Assembly: GCA_947176505.1 (NCBI GenBank)
Contig: CAMWQW010000001.1
Coordinates: 1 to 64,000 of the forward strand
DNA length: 64,000 nt
Source: an uncultured Lachnospiraceae bacterium
GTDB lineage: Bacteria; Bacillota; Clostridia; Lachnospirales; Lachnospiraceae
Direction: 5' to 3'
The notes beneath the pieces are model-generated. The model saw only the letters and a list, made by a program, of their open reading frames with translations. It was not told where the DNA came from and did no database searches. Made by a program: the position numbers and the translations under genes. This document shows positions 1 through 8,402 of the stretch, one piece after another (the stretch's first letter is position 1; each line of letters opens with the position of its first letter).

Positions 1-146
1 AGACATGGTTTAGTTATACTTAGGCATCGTTCTTTGATGTCTTAGTATAACTCCACGCAGAGAATGCATGCTTTTCGCATTCTCTTAGACATGGTTTAGT
101 TATACTTAGGCATCGTTCTTTGATGTCTTAGTATAACTCCATGTCT
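1..146. repeat. Two copies of a long palindromic intergenic element
   Basis: Copies start at 1 and 87 and are identical for 55 bases. Each can fold into a hairpin with a 17-bp inner stem (arms 12-28/36-52 and 98-114/122-138). Pair 10 is a T-T mismatch and the loop is 7 nt (29-35 and 115-121). In the second copy an outer 8-bp stem (87-94 with 139-146, agacatgg/ccatgtct) extends it past a 3-nt bulge. The first copy lacks the right outer arm. A third, diverged copy lies at 14174-14233. This looks like a BIME/MITE-like interspersed palindrome; its function is unknown. Confidence 0.85.
60..84. repeat. Small gaatgc hairpin between the two palindromes
   Basis: Perfect 8-bp inverted repeat gagaatgc (60-67) / gcattctc (77-84) with a 9-nt loop, sitting exactly between the two long palindromic copies. 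The same stem with a 3-nt loop recurs at 56158-56176, and related ones at 14142-14173 and 59973-59987. Confidence 0.7.
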
Positions 147-207
147 TAGTATACAAGATATACTTTCCCTTCGCAAGCACAGAGCCGGTTTTCACAGAGA
201 AATTTAA

Positions 208-681
208 TCACTTTTCAGCCGCACACAAATTAATCATAGAAACAATCTGATTCTGCATATCCTCAACCGTTTCAATTCTCACCCTGCCAATGTTTCTCCT
301 TACCTTTTCAAAATCTGTATTCGGAAACATCCTTTCCACACAACTGTTTATTTCAGGTGACGCTCCCATTAAAGCCGTCACAAGGGAAGAGATGTCAAAC
401 TGTTTTAAAGCCTCCCTTAATTCCTCTTCAGGTATCGCAGAAATCTGTTCAAAATCGGTAATTCTCTGCGCCTGCACTTTAGGCTCTAAAATATCGTTGA
501 TGGTGACGTCATATAGCTTGGAAAGTTCCAACAGAATTTCTAAATTCGGAATCGTTGTTCCCGTTTCCCACTTTGAAACTGCTTGTCTTGATATGTTCAG
601 TTCCCTCGCCAAATCATCTTGCGTATAACCGTAACTTTTACGCAAATACTGCAAGTACATCGAAATCAAATTTGCATTCAT
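208..681 (-). CDS. XRE-family helix-turn-helix regulator
   Basis: A 157-residue DNA-binding protein. The N-terminal third is a Cro/CI-type HTH (LRKSYGYTQDDLARELNISRQ, then AVSKWETG, residues about 12-45). This is followed by an acidic C-terminal region of no recognised family. I chose the ATG at 679-681 because GGGGGTG lies about 9 bases upstream; a GTG at 690 in the same frame is less well placed. The gene is monocistronic, downstream of hflX on the same strand. It is probably a repressor of its own or a neighbouring transcript; the target is not visible. Confidence 0.85.
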   Translation of the reverse strand: MNANLISMYLQYLRKSYGYTQDDLARELNISRQAVSKWETGTTIPNLEILLELSKLYDVTINDILEPKVQAQRITDFEQISAIPEEELREALKQFDISSLVTALMGASPEINSCVERMFPNTDFEKVRRNIGRVRIETVEDMQNQIVSMINLCAAEK

Positions 682-769
682 AAAAATCACCCCCTTGTCT
701 CAATTATACAATATACAAAGAGTTGAACAAAGAATTTGGTAAGTGCAAAAAAGCAAATGTCAGTTGCTC

Positions 770-2080
770 TCAGACAACATACTTCCGATAATACTGATAA
801 TCGGACTGTCTGCAATTTACCTGAAGCCGTACACCTTCCTCCAAATACTCCGTCTTTGACACAATTCCGTTCTCATTAAGATAAGATACTGCCCTGCCAT
901 CCGTGTAGGGAATCAGCATTATACATTCCTGATAGCCGCCGGACAGTTTCTTTTCAATCAGACTTATCAGTTCTTCCATTCCAAGCCGGTTCTTAGCCGA
1001 CAAATAAATACCGTTCTCGGTCATAACCGGCAGATGCGCGCACAATTGCTCCTGTACTACACCAGCCAGTCCCGGCACATCATCGGGAGATACCAAGTCA
1101 GCCTTATTATATACATAAATCATCGGAATACCATCAGCGCTGAGTTCCTTTAAAGTTTGATTCGTCACTGCTATCTGCTCTCTGTAATGCGGGTCACTAT
1201 AGTCCACTACCTGTATGAGAATATCCGCTTCCCTCGCTTCCTCCAGCGTAGAATGAAATGCTTCTACAAGATTATGAGGCAGCTTATGAATAAATCCTAC
1301 TGTATCCGAAAGAAGAAAAGTATGATGATTTTCCGGCTCAATCTTACGAACGGTTGTATCCAACGTTGCAAACAACATGTCCTTCTCCATCACCTTCTTT
1401 TCCTCCACATCTACCTCATTACTCCCGTACAAATCCAGCATCGCATTCATCAAGGTAGATTTGCCTGCATTTGTATATCCTACCAATGCGACCCGCGGCA
1501 TCCCCGCTCCCGCGCGACGTTTACGCTGGGTCATCCGCTCTGCGCCGACGTCCTTCAGCTCTCTTCGCAGTTCCGTTAAACGACGTTCCAGTACACGTCT
1601 ATCCAATTCCAACTTCTTCTCTCCGGCGCCTTTGTTGCTCAAGGACCCGCTGCCGCCGCCCTGTCTGCTTAAAGCAGCATGAAGTCCGACCAGTCGCGGC
1701 AGCATATATTGCAGCCTTGCCACCTCCACTTGAAGCTTTGCCTCTCTCGACCTTGCCCTGCTCGCAAAAATATCTAGGATCAACGTGCTCCTATCCAAAA
1801 TCGGTTTCTCCAAACGTTCCTGAAGATTTCGCAGCTGCATCGGAGATAAAGAATTGTCAAATATTATGACATCAGCGTCACATTCTATCGCTAATTCTTT
1901 TACCTCCTCAACTTTACCCGTCCCGATATAAAACGCTTTGTGTACTTCGGTAAGCGTCTGTTCTGCTATCCCTACTACTTCCATATCGCAAGCCTGTGCC
2001 AGCGCCCCCAATTCTTCCAAGGAGAGCTGATAATCCTCACCGTCATTTAAATTTACTCCAACTAAAAATGCTTTTTCCAT
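770..2080 (-). CDS. hflX: GTPase HflX
   Basis: Ribosome-associated GTPase of the Obg/HflX superfamily (436 aa, normal for the family), acting in the cytoplasm on stalled or stressed 50S/70S ribosomes. The N-terminal HflX domain (about 1-190) contains the family's glycine-rich segment QGGGSGSLSNKGAGEKK. The G domain follows with G1 GYTNAGKST, G3 DTVGF and G4 NKAD. The C-terminus carries the usual small HflX extension. It is a single gene, with terminator-like hairpins of the upstream gene lying 5' of it. Identification is secure from the motif set. Confidence 0.96.
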   Translation of the reverse strand: MEKAFLVGVNLNDGEDYQLSLEELGALAQACDMEVVGIAEQTLTEVHKAFYIGTGKVEEVKELAIECDADVIIFDNSLSPMQLRNLQERLEKPILDRSTLILDIFASRARSREAKLQVEVARLQYMLPRLVGLHAALSRQGGGSGSLSNKGAGEKKLELDRRVLERRLTELRRELKDVGAERMTQRKRRAGAGMPRVALVGYTNAGKSTLMNAMLDLYGSNEVDVEEKKVMEKDMLFATLDTTVRKIEPENHHTFLLSDTVGFIHKLPHNLVEAFHSTLEEAREADILIQVVDYSDPHYREQIAVTNQTLKELSADGIPMIYVYNKADLVSPDDVPGLAGVVQEQLCAHLPVMTENGIYLSAKNRLGMEELISLIEKKLSGGYQECIMLIPYTDGRAVSYLNENGIVSKTEYLEEGVRLQVNCRQSDYQYYRKYVV

Positions 2081-2192
2081 AAATATATCATCCCTTTCAT
2101 CTCATAAACCGCAATCTGGTTTTCATATGGTTACACAAATAACATTATTTCAAAAATATTAGATTTTTAGCTCTCCCCAATGAAAAGGCAAC

Positions 2193-2230
2193 AAAAAAGC
2201 AGGCACACCCCTAAACGGAATTTTCCTGCT
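2193..2230 (-). terminator. Probable Rho-independent terminator
   Basis: On the minus strand agcagg...cctgct forms a 6-bp stem (arms 2225-2230 and 2198-2203), followed by a run of six T residues (complement of 2193-2198). It lies upstream of hflX and could end transcripts arriving from the 2514-2894 gene. Confidence 0.5.
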
Positions 2231-2313
2231 AATCAATGCAATACGGTAAACGACACAGACACGATTCCCACCAAATCTGTCCGACAAGCATATGACAATT
2301 TTTATTCGTACGC

Positions 2314-2337
2314 AAAAAAAATCCCATTTACATGAGA
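2314..2337 (-). terminator. Probable Rho-independent terminator
   Basis: Minus strand tctcat-gtaa-atggga stem (6 bp, one G-U) followed immediately by eight T residues (complement of 2314-2321). It is about 180 bases downstream of the small-protein gene ending at 2514. Confidence 0.5.
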
Positions 2338-2513
2338 CGAACTATTTGCCTTTCTACTGCCCCTGAATACGGGTGCGAGCACAACGAATAAAAATTCCCA
2401 CGACGCACAGCCACCTTTCTGCCTTATATTTTATATTTTTCATAAACACATTAACTATATCACACTTGCTTTTTAATTGTCAATTTTGAATTTTATTTAA
2501 AAATCTAGACCAA

Positions 2514-2894
2514 TTATTCTATAACGCTTATCTGCTGAACATTTGGAATCTCTGCACCATCGTCAAGCGCATATTGTTCTATCTTAGACTTCAAAACATA
2601 ATCTGCATAGATTATTTCTACATGATCGCCAACAGCCAATGATGAAAAACTGATATTGTCACCACCGACATTGTGAACAGAAATACTATCATTCTTTTTA
2701 ATGGTATATTGGTCTCTCTGACCAACATTATTTCGTGAGTCATTTTGAATTCTTAATGAAGAGTTATCAACAGATAAAATCACTCCGTCAAATCTGAAAA
2801 TATAGTTTTCTTTTCTTCCATGATAAACTGCGACTAATAATGAGACAAATAAGAAAAAGCATATCCCAATGAGTATATATTTTTTCGCTTTCAT
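2514..2894 (-). CDS. Small membrane-anchored extracytoplasmic protein, unknown
   Basis: About 126 residues. A charged start (MKAKK) and one hydrophobic segment (residues about 5-24) make an N-terminal signal anchor. The remaining 100 residues are hydrophilic and beta-rich looking, with segments such as DGVILSVDNSSLRIQNDSR and GDHVEIIYAD that resemble an OB/SH3-like small barrel; that fold guess is inference. The start is the ATG at 2894: AAGGAGGT (2904-2911) sits 9 bases upstream, better than the in-frame TTG at 2897. I do not recognise the family. The surrounding DNA is more AT-rich than the flanking housekeeping genes. Confidence 0.75.
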   Translation of the reverse strand: MKAKKYILIGICFFLFVSLLVAVYHGRKENYIFRFDGVILSVDNSSLRIQNDSRNNVGQRDQYTIKKNDSISVHNVGGDNISFSSLAVGDHVEIIYADYVLKSKIEQYALDDGAEIPNVQQISVIE

Positions 2895-3314
2895 CAAATA
2901 CCTACCTCCTTGACAATTCCGATACTTAACAAACTCGTTTTATCTGGATTCAAACATTTCACTAAATTACTTTATATCATATTCTATGCATAAAATTAGA
3001 ATAAATTTCGATTCTTTAAAATATTTATGCAATTTTACGTCGCATGCATCAATAGATAAGCTTAAAAAATCTTATCAATTAAAATACATTTAGTACGAAA
3101 AAGAAAGAATGGTATACGTGTGAATAAATATCATTCTTCCTTCAACGCATCTAAAGCCCATTACAGATTTCCACAATGTTTATTTCTAGACAAAATAATC
3201 TGAATCAGCACTAATATTATTTTCAAATAATAATACAAAATATTGCGAGTAAAGTTATGGTAAAACAAGTTTACAACCACCCGTATATAATTTCAATCAA
3301 TACAACAAATCAAT
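2895..3314. other. 420-bp AT-rich intergenic region
   Basis: No supported gene. A short imperfect hairpin (agaatggtat...atatcattct, about 3103-3157) lies inside it; otherwise there is only AT-rich sequence that presumably carries the promoter of the 2514-2894 gene. Confidence 0.4.
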
Positions 3315-3707
3315 CTACGGATATATATATGCTAAAGTTGTATGAATTTTTCCACCTATATCTTCATAGGTTACTGTAACAGTTGCAAATGCTCCATTGT
3401 TTCTTACAGTTGCCGGACCGACAACTATATTACGACAGCCTTGAACCCAAGCTTCACAGTATGCGTTTTGAATTCCAATAATTGTCATAGAACTTCCTTG
3501 TACTGTTATAGTAGCTACCACTCTTACCATATTATCCTCGGTCATAGCTTTTTTTTCGTATGTAAGGATTTCACGCGGCTGGATAGAAGAAGACATTACA
3601 GTTTGTTCTTCATTACTAAAATTATCTTCTGATGCAAATACTTTGTTTGATGGAATACATAATAAAATCATAGTTGTTAAAAAGAAATATATTATTTTAC
3701 TTCTCAT
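3315..3707 (-). CDS. Small secreted protein, unknown
   Basis: A 130-residue protein with a clear Sec signal peptide: MRSK, a hydrophobic core at residues about 5-18, then a VFA-S cleavage site near residue 26. The mature part is about 100 residues and predicted mostly beta (MVRVVATITVQGSSMTIIG, then GAFATVTVTYEDIGG). It contains two cysteines (CEAWVQGC) that could form a disulfide. The start is supported by AAGGAGGG about 9 bases upstream. It resembles small secreted clostridial proteins of unknown function; a DUF6147-like assignment is only an impression. No operon partner. Confidence 0.75.
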   Translation of the reverse strand: MRSKIIYFFLTTMILLCIPSNKVFASEDNFSNEEQTVMSSSIQPREILTYEKKAMTEDNMVRVVATITVQGSSMTIIGIQNAYCEAWVQGCRNIVVGPATVRNNGAFATVTVTYEDIGGKIHTTLAYIYP

Positions 3708-3751
3708 TAAAAGTCAACCCTCCTTATTAAAACAATCGCCCTACTGGTAGA

Positions 3752-3777
3752 TACGAAATTCGTACTGTTTCGCGAAA
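3752..3777. promoter_or_regulatory. Paired palindromes, possible operator
   Basis: Two near-adjacent palindromes, tacgaa-a-ttcgta (3752-3764) and tttcgcgaaa (3768-3777), 45-70 bases upstream of the start at 3707. The position suits a repressor site or an mRNA leader structure for the secreted protein. The binding protein is unknown. Confidence 0.35.
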
Positions 3778-3980
3778 AATAAATAGAGCACTTTGCTTTT
3801 CACAAATAACCTGCTTTACCATTATGATGCATATTAGTGCAAACTTTTCAACTACACTTGAAGTATATCATGCTTCTATCCTCTTGTCCATTTTTTTAGA
3901 TTACCGCGCTGTCTTTTTAATTCAAGCGCTGAAAACGCATAAACAACAGGCTGTTATGATGCAGCTTTATTAAAGTATGA

Positions 3981-4028
3981 AAAAAATCAGATAAGAAACC
4001 CACACAACAGGATTTCTTACCTGATTTT
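3981..4028 (-). terminator. Rho-independent terminator of glgP
   Basis: Long stem on the minus strand: aaatcaggtaagaaat pairs with tttcttatctgattt around the loop ctgttgtgtggg. It is followed by a T-run (complement of the A-run at 3981-3986) and lies about 100 bases after the glgP stop. Confidence 0.85.
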
Positions 4029-4131
4029 CATATTTCTCAGGAAAAGGTATCGCTCAAGCATCTTAATCGATAGTTTTGCGACACTCCCCCACTAATATTT
4101 CATATCAATAACGCATAATTCAATTCGTTAA

Positions 4132-6639
4132 TTATTTACCAGCAGACTTCTTTTCAGTCACGACCGGTTCCTTCGGAATCACGACTTTATCCAGTTTCCA
4201 GATATCATCCACGTACTCCTGAATCGTTCTGTCCGATGTGAACTTGCCGGAACATGCTACATTTAAGATAGCACTCTTCGCCCAGCCGCTCTCATTTCTG
4301 TATGCAGCTTCTACTTTCTTCTGCGCCTCGGCATATGCCTTGAAATCTTTTAAGATAAAATAGGTATCTGCCTTAGCGGTACTCTGTGTATTCAGCAATG
4401 AGTTATATAGCGGTCTGAACAAATCCGGATCATTCGGTGCATAGGTGCCGTTAATCAACTGCATCAAAACCTTCCGTACATCGGGATCATTATTGAAAAT
4501 CTCTGTAGGATGATAGCCGCCATAATTTTCATAGCGGATAACCTCGTCGGAGCTTAACCCGAAGATGAAAGCGTTCTCCTCTCCGACTTCCTCCACGATC
4601 TCAACATTTGCACCATCCATCGTTCCTATGGTCAGCGCGCCGTTTAACATAAACTTCATATTTCCGGTTCCGGATGCTTCCTTACTTGCGGTAGAAATCT
4701 GCTCTGATACATCAGCTGCCGCAAAAATAATTTCTGCATTGGAAACACGGTAATTCTCAATGAAGACCACTTTAATCTTGCCGCCGATTGCAGGATCGTT
4801 ATTGACTACGTCGGCTACGGAATTAATCAGCTTGATTGTCAGCTTTGCGTTATGATATCCTGCTGCCGCCTTCGCACCGAAAATAAATGTTCTCGGATAA
4901 AACTCCATATCCGGATGCTCTTTTAACTCATTATATAAATACATAACATGCAGAATATTCAACAACTGACGTTTATATTCATGCAGCCTCTTAACCTGTA
5001 CATCAAAAATGGAACGCGGGTCAACTTCAATACCGTTATGCTCCAAAATATACTCAGCGAGACGAACCTTATTCTGGTACTTGATGTTCATAAACTGCTG
5101 CTGTGCCTTCTCATCATCAGCATAAACCTTCAACTTATTGATTTTCGGCAAGTCGGTAATCCAGTCGTTGCCTACATGGTCGGTAACCCAATCAGCCAGA
5201 AGCGGATTGGCATGTAATAAGAAACGTCTCTGGGTGATACCATTGGTCTTGTTGTTGAACTTCTCCGGCATCATCTCGTAGAAGTCTTTTAATTCCTGAT
5301 TCTTCAAAATCTCTGTATGTAATCTTGCCACACCGTTGACAGAATAACCTGCTGCGATTGCCAGATGAGCCATCTTCACCTGTCCGTCATAAATAATCGC
5401 CATCTTACGCACTTTCTCATGATTACCCGGGTATTTCTGCTCAATCTGTGCCACAAATCTACGGTTGATTTCTTCTACAATCTGATATACACGAGGTAAC
5501 AATCTGGAGAAAAGCTCAATCGGCCATTTCTCTAATGCTTCCGACATAATTGTATGATTCGTATATGCACAAGTCTTGGTGGTCACTTCCCACGCCTCGT
5601 CCCATGTCAGATAGTGCTCATCCATCAGAATGCGCATAAGCTCCGCGATAGCAACCGTCGGATGTGTATCATTTAACTGGAAGGTAACCTTCTCATGGAA
5701 TTTCCTGATGTCCTCATGCTTCCGCATATACTTCTCCACCGCTTCCTGAACGGATGCAGAGATAAAGAAGTACTGCTGTTTTAAACGAAGTTCCTTACCG
5801 GCATAGTGATTGTCATTCGGATATAATACCTCTACAATGTTTCTTGCAAGATTTTCCTGCTCTACGGCTCTTTGATAGTCACCCTTATCGAAAGAATCTA
5901 ACTGGAAACATTCCACCGGCTCCGCGTCCCAAATACGAAGCGTATTAACGATGCCGTTACCATAGCCTACTACAGGCAGGTCATAAGGAATCGCCCGCAC
6001 TGCCTGATAGCCTTCCTGTTTAAAGTTGCTTCTGCCATTCTCGTCTACATAGACATTAACATATCCACCAAATTTGACTTCTTTTGCATACTCCGGTCTT
6101 CTCAGTTCAAAAGGATTGTTATCCTTAAGCCAGTTGTCCGGCACTTCTATCTGATAACCGTCTTTAATCTCCTGTTTAAACATACCGTAACGGTAACGGA
6201 TACCACAGCCGTAAGCCGCATAACCCAACGTTGCCAGCGAATCCAAGAAACAAGCCGCAAGACGTCCTAAACCACCGTTTCCGAGCGCTGCATCAGGCTC
6301 CTGATCTTCCACCACATTGATGTCAATACCTAACTCTTCAAGCGCTTCCTCTACAGCCTTATACGCCTGCAGATTAATAATATTATTACCGAGGGCACGA
6401 CCCATCAAAAACTCCATAGACAAATAATATACCATCTTCGGATCCTGTCTGTCGTACTCCTTCTGTGTTGTCAACCACTGATCCACGACCGCATCCTTAA
6501 TTGCATAGGATACTGCCTGAAAAATCTGTTGATCCGTTGCTTCCTCAAGTGTCTTCCTGTAAAGTGTCCTCACATTATATAGAACACTTCTTTTAAAAAG
6601 CTCTGTATCAAAGGTTGTTTTTACAGCTTTCTTTGCCAT
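4132..6639 (-). CDS. glgP: Glycogen/maltodextrin phosphorylase
   Basis: Alpha-glucan phosphorylase (about 835 aa, GT35), releasing glucose-1-phosphate from glycogen or maltodextrin in the cytoplasm with PLP as cofactor. Visible hallmarks are YYLSMEFLMGRALGNN near the N-terminus, the glucan/active-site region NDTHPTVAIAELMR, VKRLHEYKRQLLN, and the PLP site EASGTGNMKFMLNG with the Schiff-base lysine. I set the start at the ATG 6637-6639 (MAKKAVKTTFD) because AGGAGG lies 8 bases upstream; a longer reading to 6678 lacks this. It stands alone, with its own promoter candidate and strong terminator. glgP versus malP cannot be told from sequence alone. Confidence 0.96.
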   Translation of the reverse strand: MAKKAVKTTFDTELFKRSVLYNVRTLYRKTLEEATDQQIFQAVSYAIKDAVVDQWLTTQKEYDRQDPKMVYYLSMEFLMGRALGNNIINLQAYKAVEEALEELGIDINVVEDQEPDAALGNGGLGRLAACFLDSLATLGYAAYGCGIRYRYGMFKQEIKDGYQIEVPDNWLKDNNPFELRRPEYAKEVKFGGYVNVYVDENGRSNFKQEGYQAVRAIPYDLPVVGYGNGIVNTLRIWDAEPVECFQLDSFDKGDYQRAVEQENLARNIVEVLYPNDNHYAGKELRLKQQYFFISASVQEAVEKYMRKHEDIRKFHEKVTFQLNDTHPTVAIAELMRILMDEHYLTWDEAWEVTTKTCAYTNHTIMSEALEKWPIELFSRLLPRVYQIVEEINRRFVAQIEQKYPGNHEKVRKMAIIYDGQVKMAHLAIAAGYSVNGVARLHTEILKNQELKDFYEMMPEKFNNKTNGITQRRFLLHANPLLADWVTDHVGNDWITDLPKINKLKVYADDEKAQQQFMNIKYQNKVRLAEYILEHNGIEVDPRSIFDVQVKRLHEYKRQLLNILHVMYLYNELKEHPDMEFYPRTFIFGAKAAAGYHNAKLTIKLINSVADVVNNDPAIGGKIKVVFIENYRVSNAEIIFAAADVSEQISTASKEASGTGNMKFMLNGALTIGTMDGANVEIVEEVGEENAFIFGLSSDEVIRYENYGGYHPTEIFNNDPDVRKVLMQLINGTYAPNDPDLFRPLYNSLLNTQSTAKADTYFILKDFKAYAEAQKKVEAAYRNESGWAKSAILNVACSGKFTSDRTIQEYVDDIWKLDKVVIPKEPVVTEKKSAGK

Positions 6640-6702
6640 TTCTGTGCCTCCTCGTTTACTCTTAGTCCTGAAAAACAATGCCTATTTTATCTCCATTTCT
6701 TT

Positions 6703-6731
6703 ATTATATCTTGTATTTTTATTTTTGACTA
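6703..6731 (-). promoter_or_regulatory. Candidate glgP promoter
   Basis: Minus strand TAGTCA (6726-6731), a 17-bp spacer and TATAAT (6703-6708), about 65 bases upstream of the glgP start. The -10 is perfect but the -35 is weak. Confidence 0.45.
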
Positions 6732-6827
6732 TAAGCAATATGCTTAAATTGTCAGAAATTACTACCTGTTTTTTGCGTGAATTACTCTCACTATCTGATT
6801 TGTGTGACAAAGAACGCATTCTTTCTC

Positions 6828-8402
6828 TCAATATTCATAGAGCAGATGAATTGCTCCGCTGCCCAAATCCTTACAGTAACATGTGCTCCTGCCACGCTCA
6901 TACCCATCCCGCCAGCCGATGCTGTACTTGTCGCTGTAGACCAAATCCGTCACTGTAAAAAACAACTTTCCGTCAAGGTACTCGATTCCGGAAAACTGCT
7001 GTACTATACTGCCGTCTACATGAGTCCTGATTCCCAGCTCCTCAGTTTGCTGCCCGGTAAGCAGAACATAGCAGATGCCGGAAGTATCAGGGTAAAACAG
7101 CACCAAATCACCATTCGGATATTCTGCCGAACCGGAAGGTGTATGCACATAAGGCTCATCATAGGGGCTATAAGGCATCCTCAATACAATATCCTGTTCT
7201 TCTCCATATAAACTAATCTGTCTGATTCCGTCCAGCCCTGTCGAAGTACTCTCGTCAATCAGTATACAATACAGCGACCTGTTGATGCCATCGTCATACA
7301 AGTAGAAGTTGCGATTGTAGGAAGCCGCTTCCATCCTGCATTCGCTTCCATCCCTTTTCATACTGTAAATGGGACCGCCCGTATACATTCTGCCGGTTCC
7401 GTTATAGGTTCCTGCCGAGAAATAAAGGTCTTCTCCTAATGTTATAAAACACGGAATGTCTATAGGCGTTTCAAACATCAGCATATCCAAATAGTTCTCT
7501 CCCATGCAGTCTGCGTATTCCTCACGGGTAATCGTTTTCAGCTCATGCAAATTCCCCTCATAATCCAAAGAACACAACGTCACATCATAGGCGTCTTCCC
7601 CTGCCTCTTTCGGGTAGTAAAAACAAAATATCTCCTCCTCGTCCGCCTCCAGATAAACCGCGTACTGCTTTATCAGAATATGCTCCTGTCCGGTCTGCGC
7701 ATCAATGTATGCCAGTCCGTCATTCGCAGTCTGACAAATAATTCTGTCACCTTTCGCCGCAAGCACTTTTGCCAAATCATATTCTCTCACATCGCTTCCG
7801 TCCAAGGCGCAGGAATAAACCATGTAATTGCTGAATCGATAGCCGCCGCCATTCTCCTGCGGTTCCGTATACTTTTGAGAGTAAAGCCTGCCGCATACAA
7901 TAAACATCTCTTCACAGCCGTAATCCACACCGACCTGCGATACGCTCCCATCGGGCTCCATACACATGAGCTCCTTTTCGGTATCTGCAATCGGCTGGAA
8001 ATCTGCCCACAATCCGCCGTCTTCCATATCCTCATCGGAGTACTGCCTGTAATATATTTTGCCGTCCCATGCGGCATACAGTTTATTCTCCATAGCCGGA
8101 ATGTCCGACAAATCATCCGTTACGGGACTGCACCCGTACAATTCTATATCTGTCCCGGACTCAGGCTCAGAACCAGACTCATCTTGTACTGGATTCTGCT
8201 CGTCGGCATCCGGCTCTGCCTCTTGTCGAACAGTATTTTCCGCCTCTGTGTCCTCCGCCGCAGTGCTCTCCTGTCCGGCAGAAGCGTTCTTCACTCCACA
8301 GCCGGTAAGGCAGCCAGCCGATAGCAAAATCGCCATGATACGGCAAAGAATCGATCTGCTGTTTCTATATCTTCTCCACACCAATGGTAACCTTCTCTCC
8401 AT
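6828..8402 (-). CDS. Beta-propeller-like surface lipoprotein
   Basis: About 524 aa. The type II signal peptide has a basic n-region (MERRLPLVWRRYRNSR), a hydrophobic core and overlapping lipobox candidates LSAGC and LTGC. An acidic, low-complexity linker rich in E, D, S and A follows. The rest is repeated strands with motifs like GKIYYRQY, GRLYSQKY and DDLYFSAGTYNG, typical of DUF5050-type propeller lipoproteins. Substrate unknown; probably outside the membrane. The chosen ATG (8400-8402) has AGAGTGG upstream and overlaps the ileS 3' end by 38 bases, so it is likely co-transcribed with ileS under the T-box. An alternative start deeper in (MAILLSAGC) lacks a ribosome-binding site. Confidence 0.75.
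   Translation of the reverse strand: MERRLPLVWRRYRNSRSILCRIMAILLSAGCLTGCGVKNASAGQESTAAEDTEAENTVRQEAEPDADEQNPVQDESGSEPESGTDIELYGCSPVTDDLSDIPAMENKLYAAWDGKIYYRQYSDEDMEDGGLWADFQPIADTEKELMCMEPDGSVSQVGVDYGCEEMFIVCGRLYSQKYTEPQENGGGYRFSNYMVYSCALDGSDVREYDLAKVLAAKGDRIICQTANDGLAYIDAQTGQEHILIKQYAVYLEADEEEIFCFYYPKEAGEDAYDVTLCSLDYEGNLHELKTITREEYADCMGENYLDMLMFETPIDIPCFITLGEDLYFSAGTYNGTGRMYTGGPIYSMKRDGSECRMEAASYNRNFYLYDDGINRSLYCILIDESTSTGLDGIRQISLYGEEQDIVLRMPYSPYDEPYVHTPSGSAEYPNGDLVLFYPDTSGICYVLLTGQQTEELGIRTHVDGSIVQQFSGIEYLDGKLFFTVTDLVYSDKYSIGWRDGYERGRSTCYCKDLGSGAIHLLYEY

Larger units (their letters stand above)
2081..2513. other. 433-bp intergenic region with inverted repeats
   Basis: No credible gene. It holds two minus-strand terminator-like hairpins (2193-2230 and 2314-2337). 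A 13-base perfect inverted repeat, aatttttattcgt (2297-2309) and its complement (2384-2396), encloses one of them. The arrangement could be the 3' end of the upstream small-protein mRNA or a small non-coding RNA read on the minus strand. Confidence 0.5.
3708..4131. other. 424-bp intergenic region with operator-like palindromes
   Basis: No gene. It contains the palindromes tacgaa-a-ttcgta (3752-3764) and tttcgcgaaa (3768-3777) in the leader of the secreted-protein gene, and the glgP terminator (3981-4028). The rest is featureless. Confidence 0.5.

Noticed and set aside
60..84. Terminator for a gene to the left of the window
   Set aside because: No T-run follows on either strand, and the same hairpin recurs elsewhere with repeat elements.
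1..146. CRISPR-like direct repeats
   Set aside because: Only two copies, 55 bases long, separated by a palindromic 31-base segment, with no cas genes; the palindromic-element reading fits better.
745..768. Terminator after hflX
   Set aside because: The stem (gcaa/ttgc) is only 4 bp, too weak to claim despite the T-run.
7545..8324. Long plus-strand open frame opposite the lipoprotein gene
   Set aside because: No ribosome-binding site or domain; it is the complement of a coding sequence with a signal peptide and propeller motifs.
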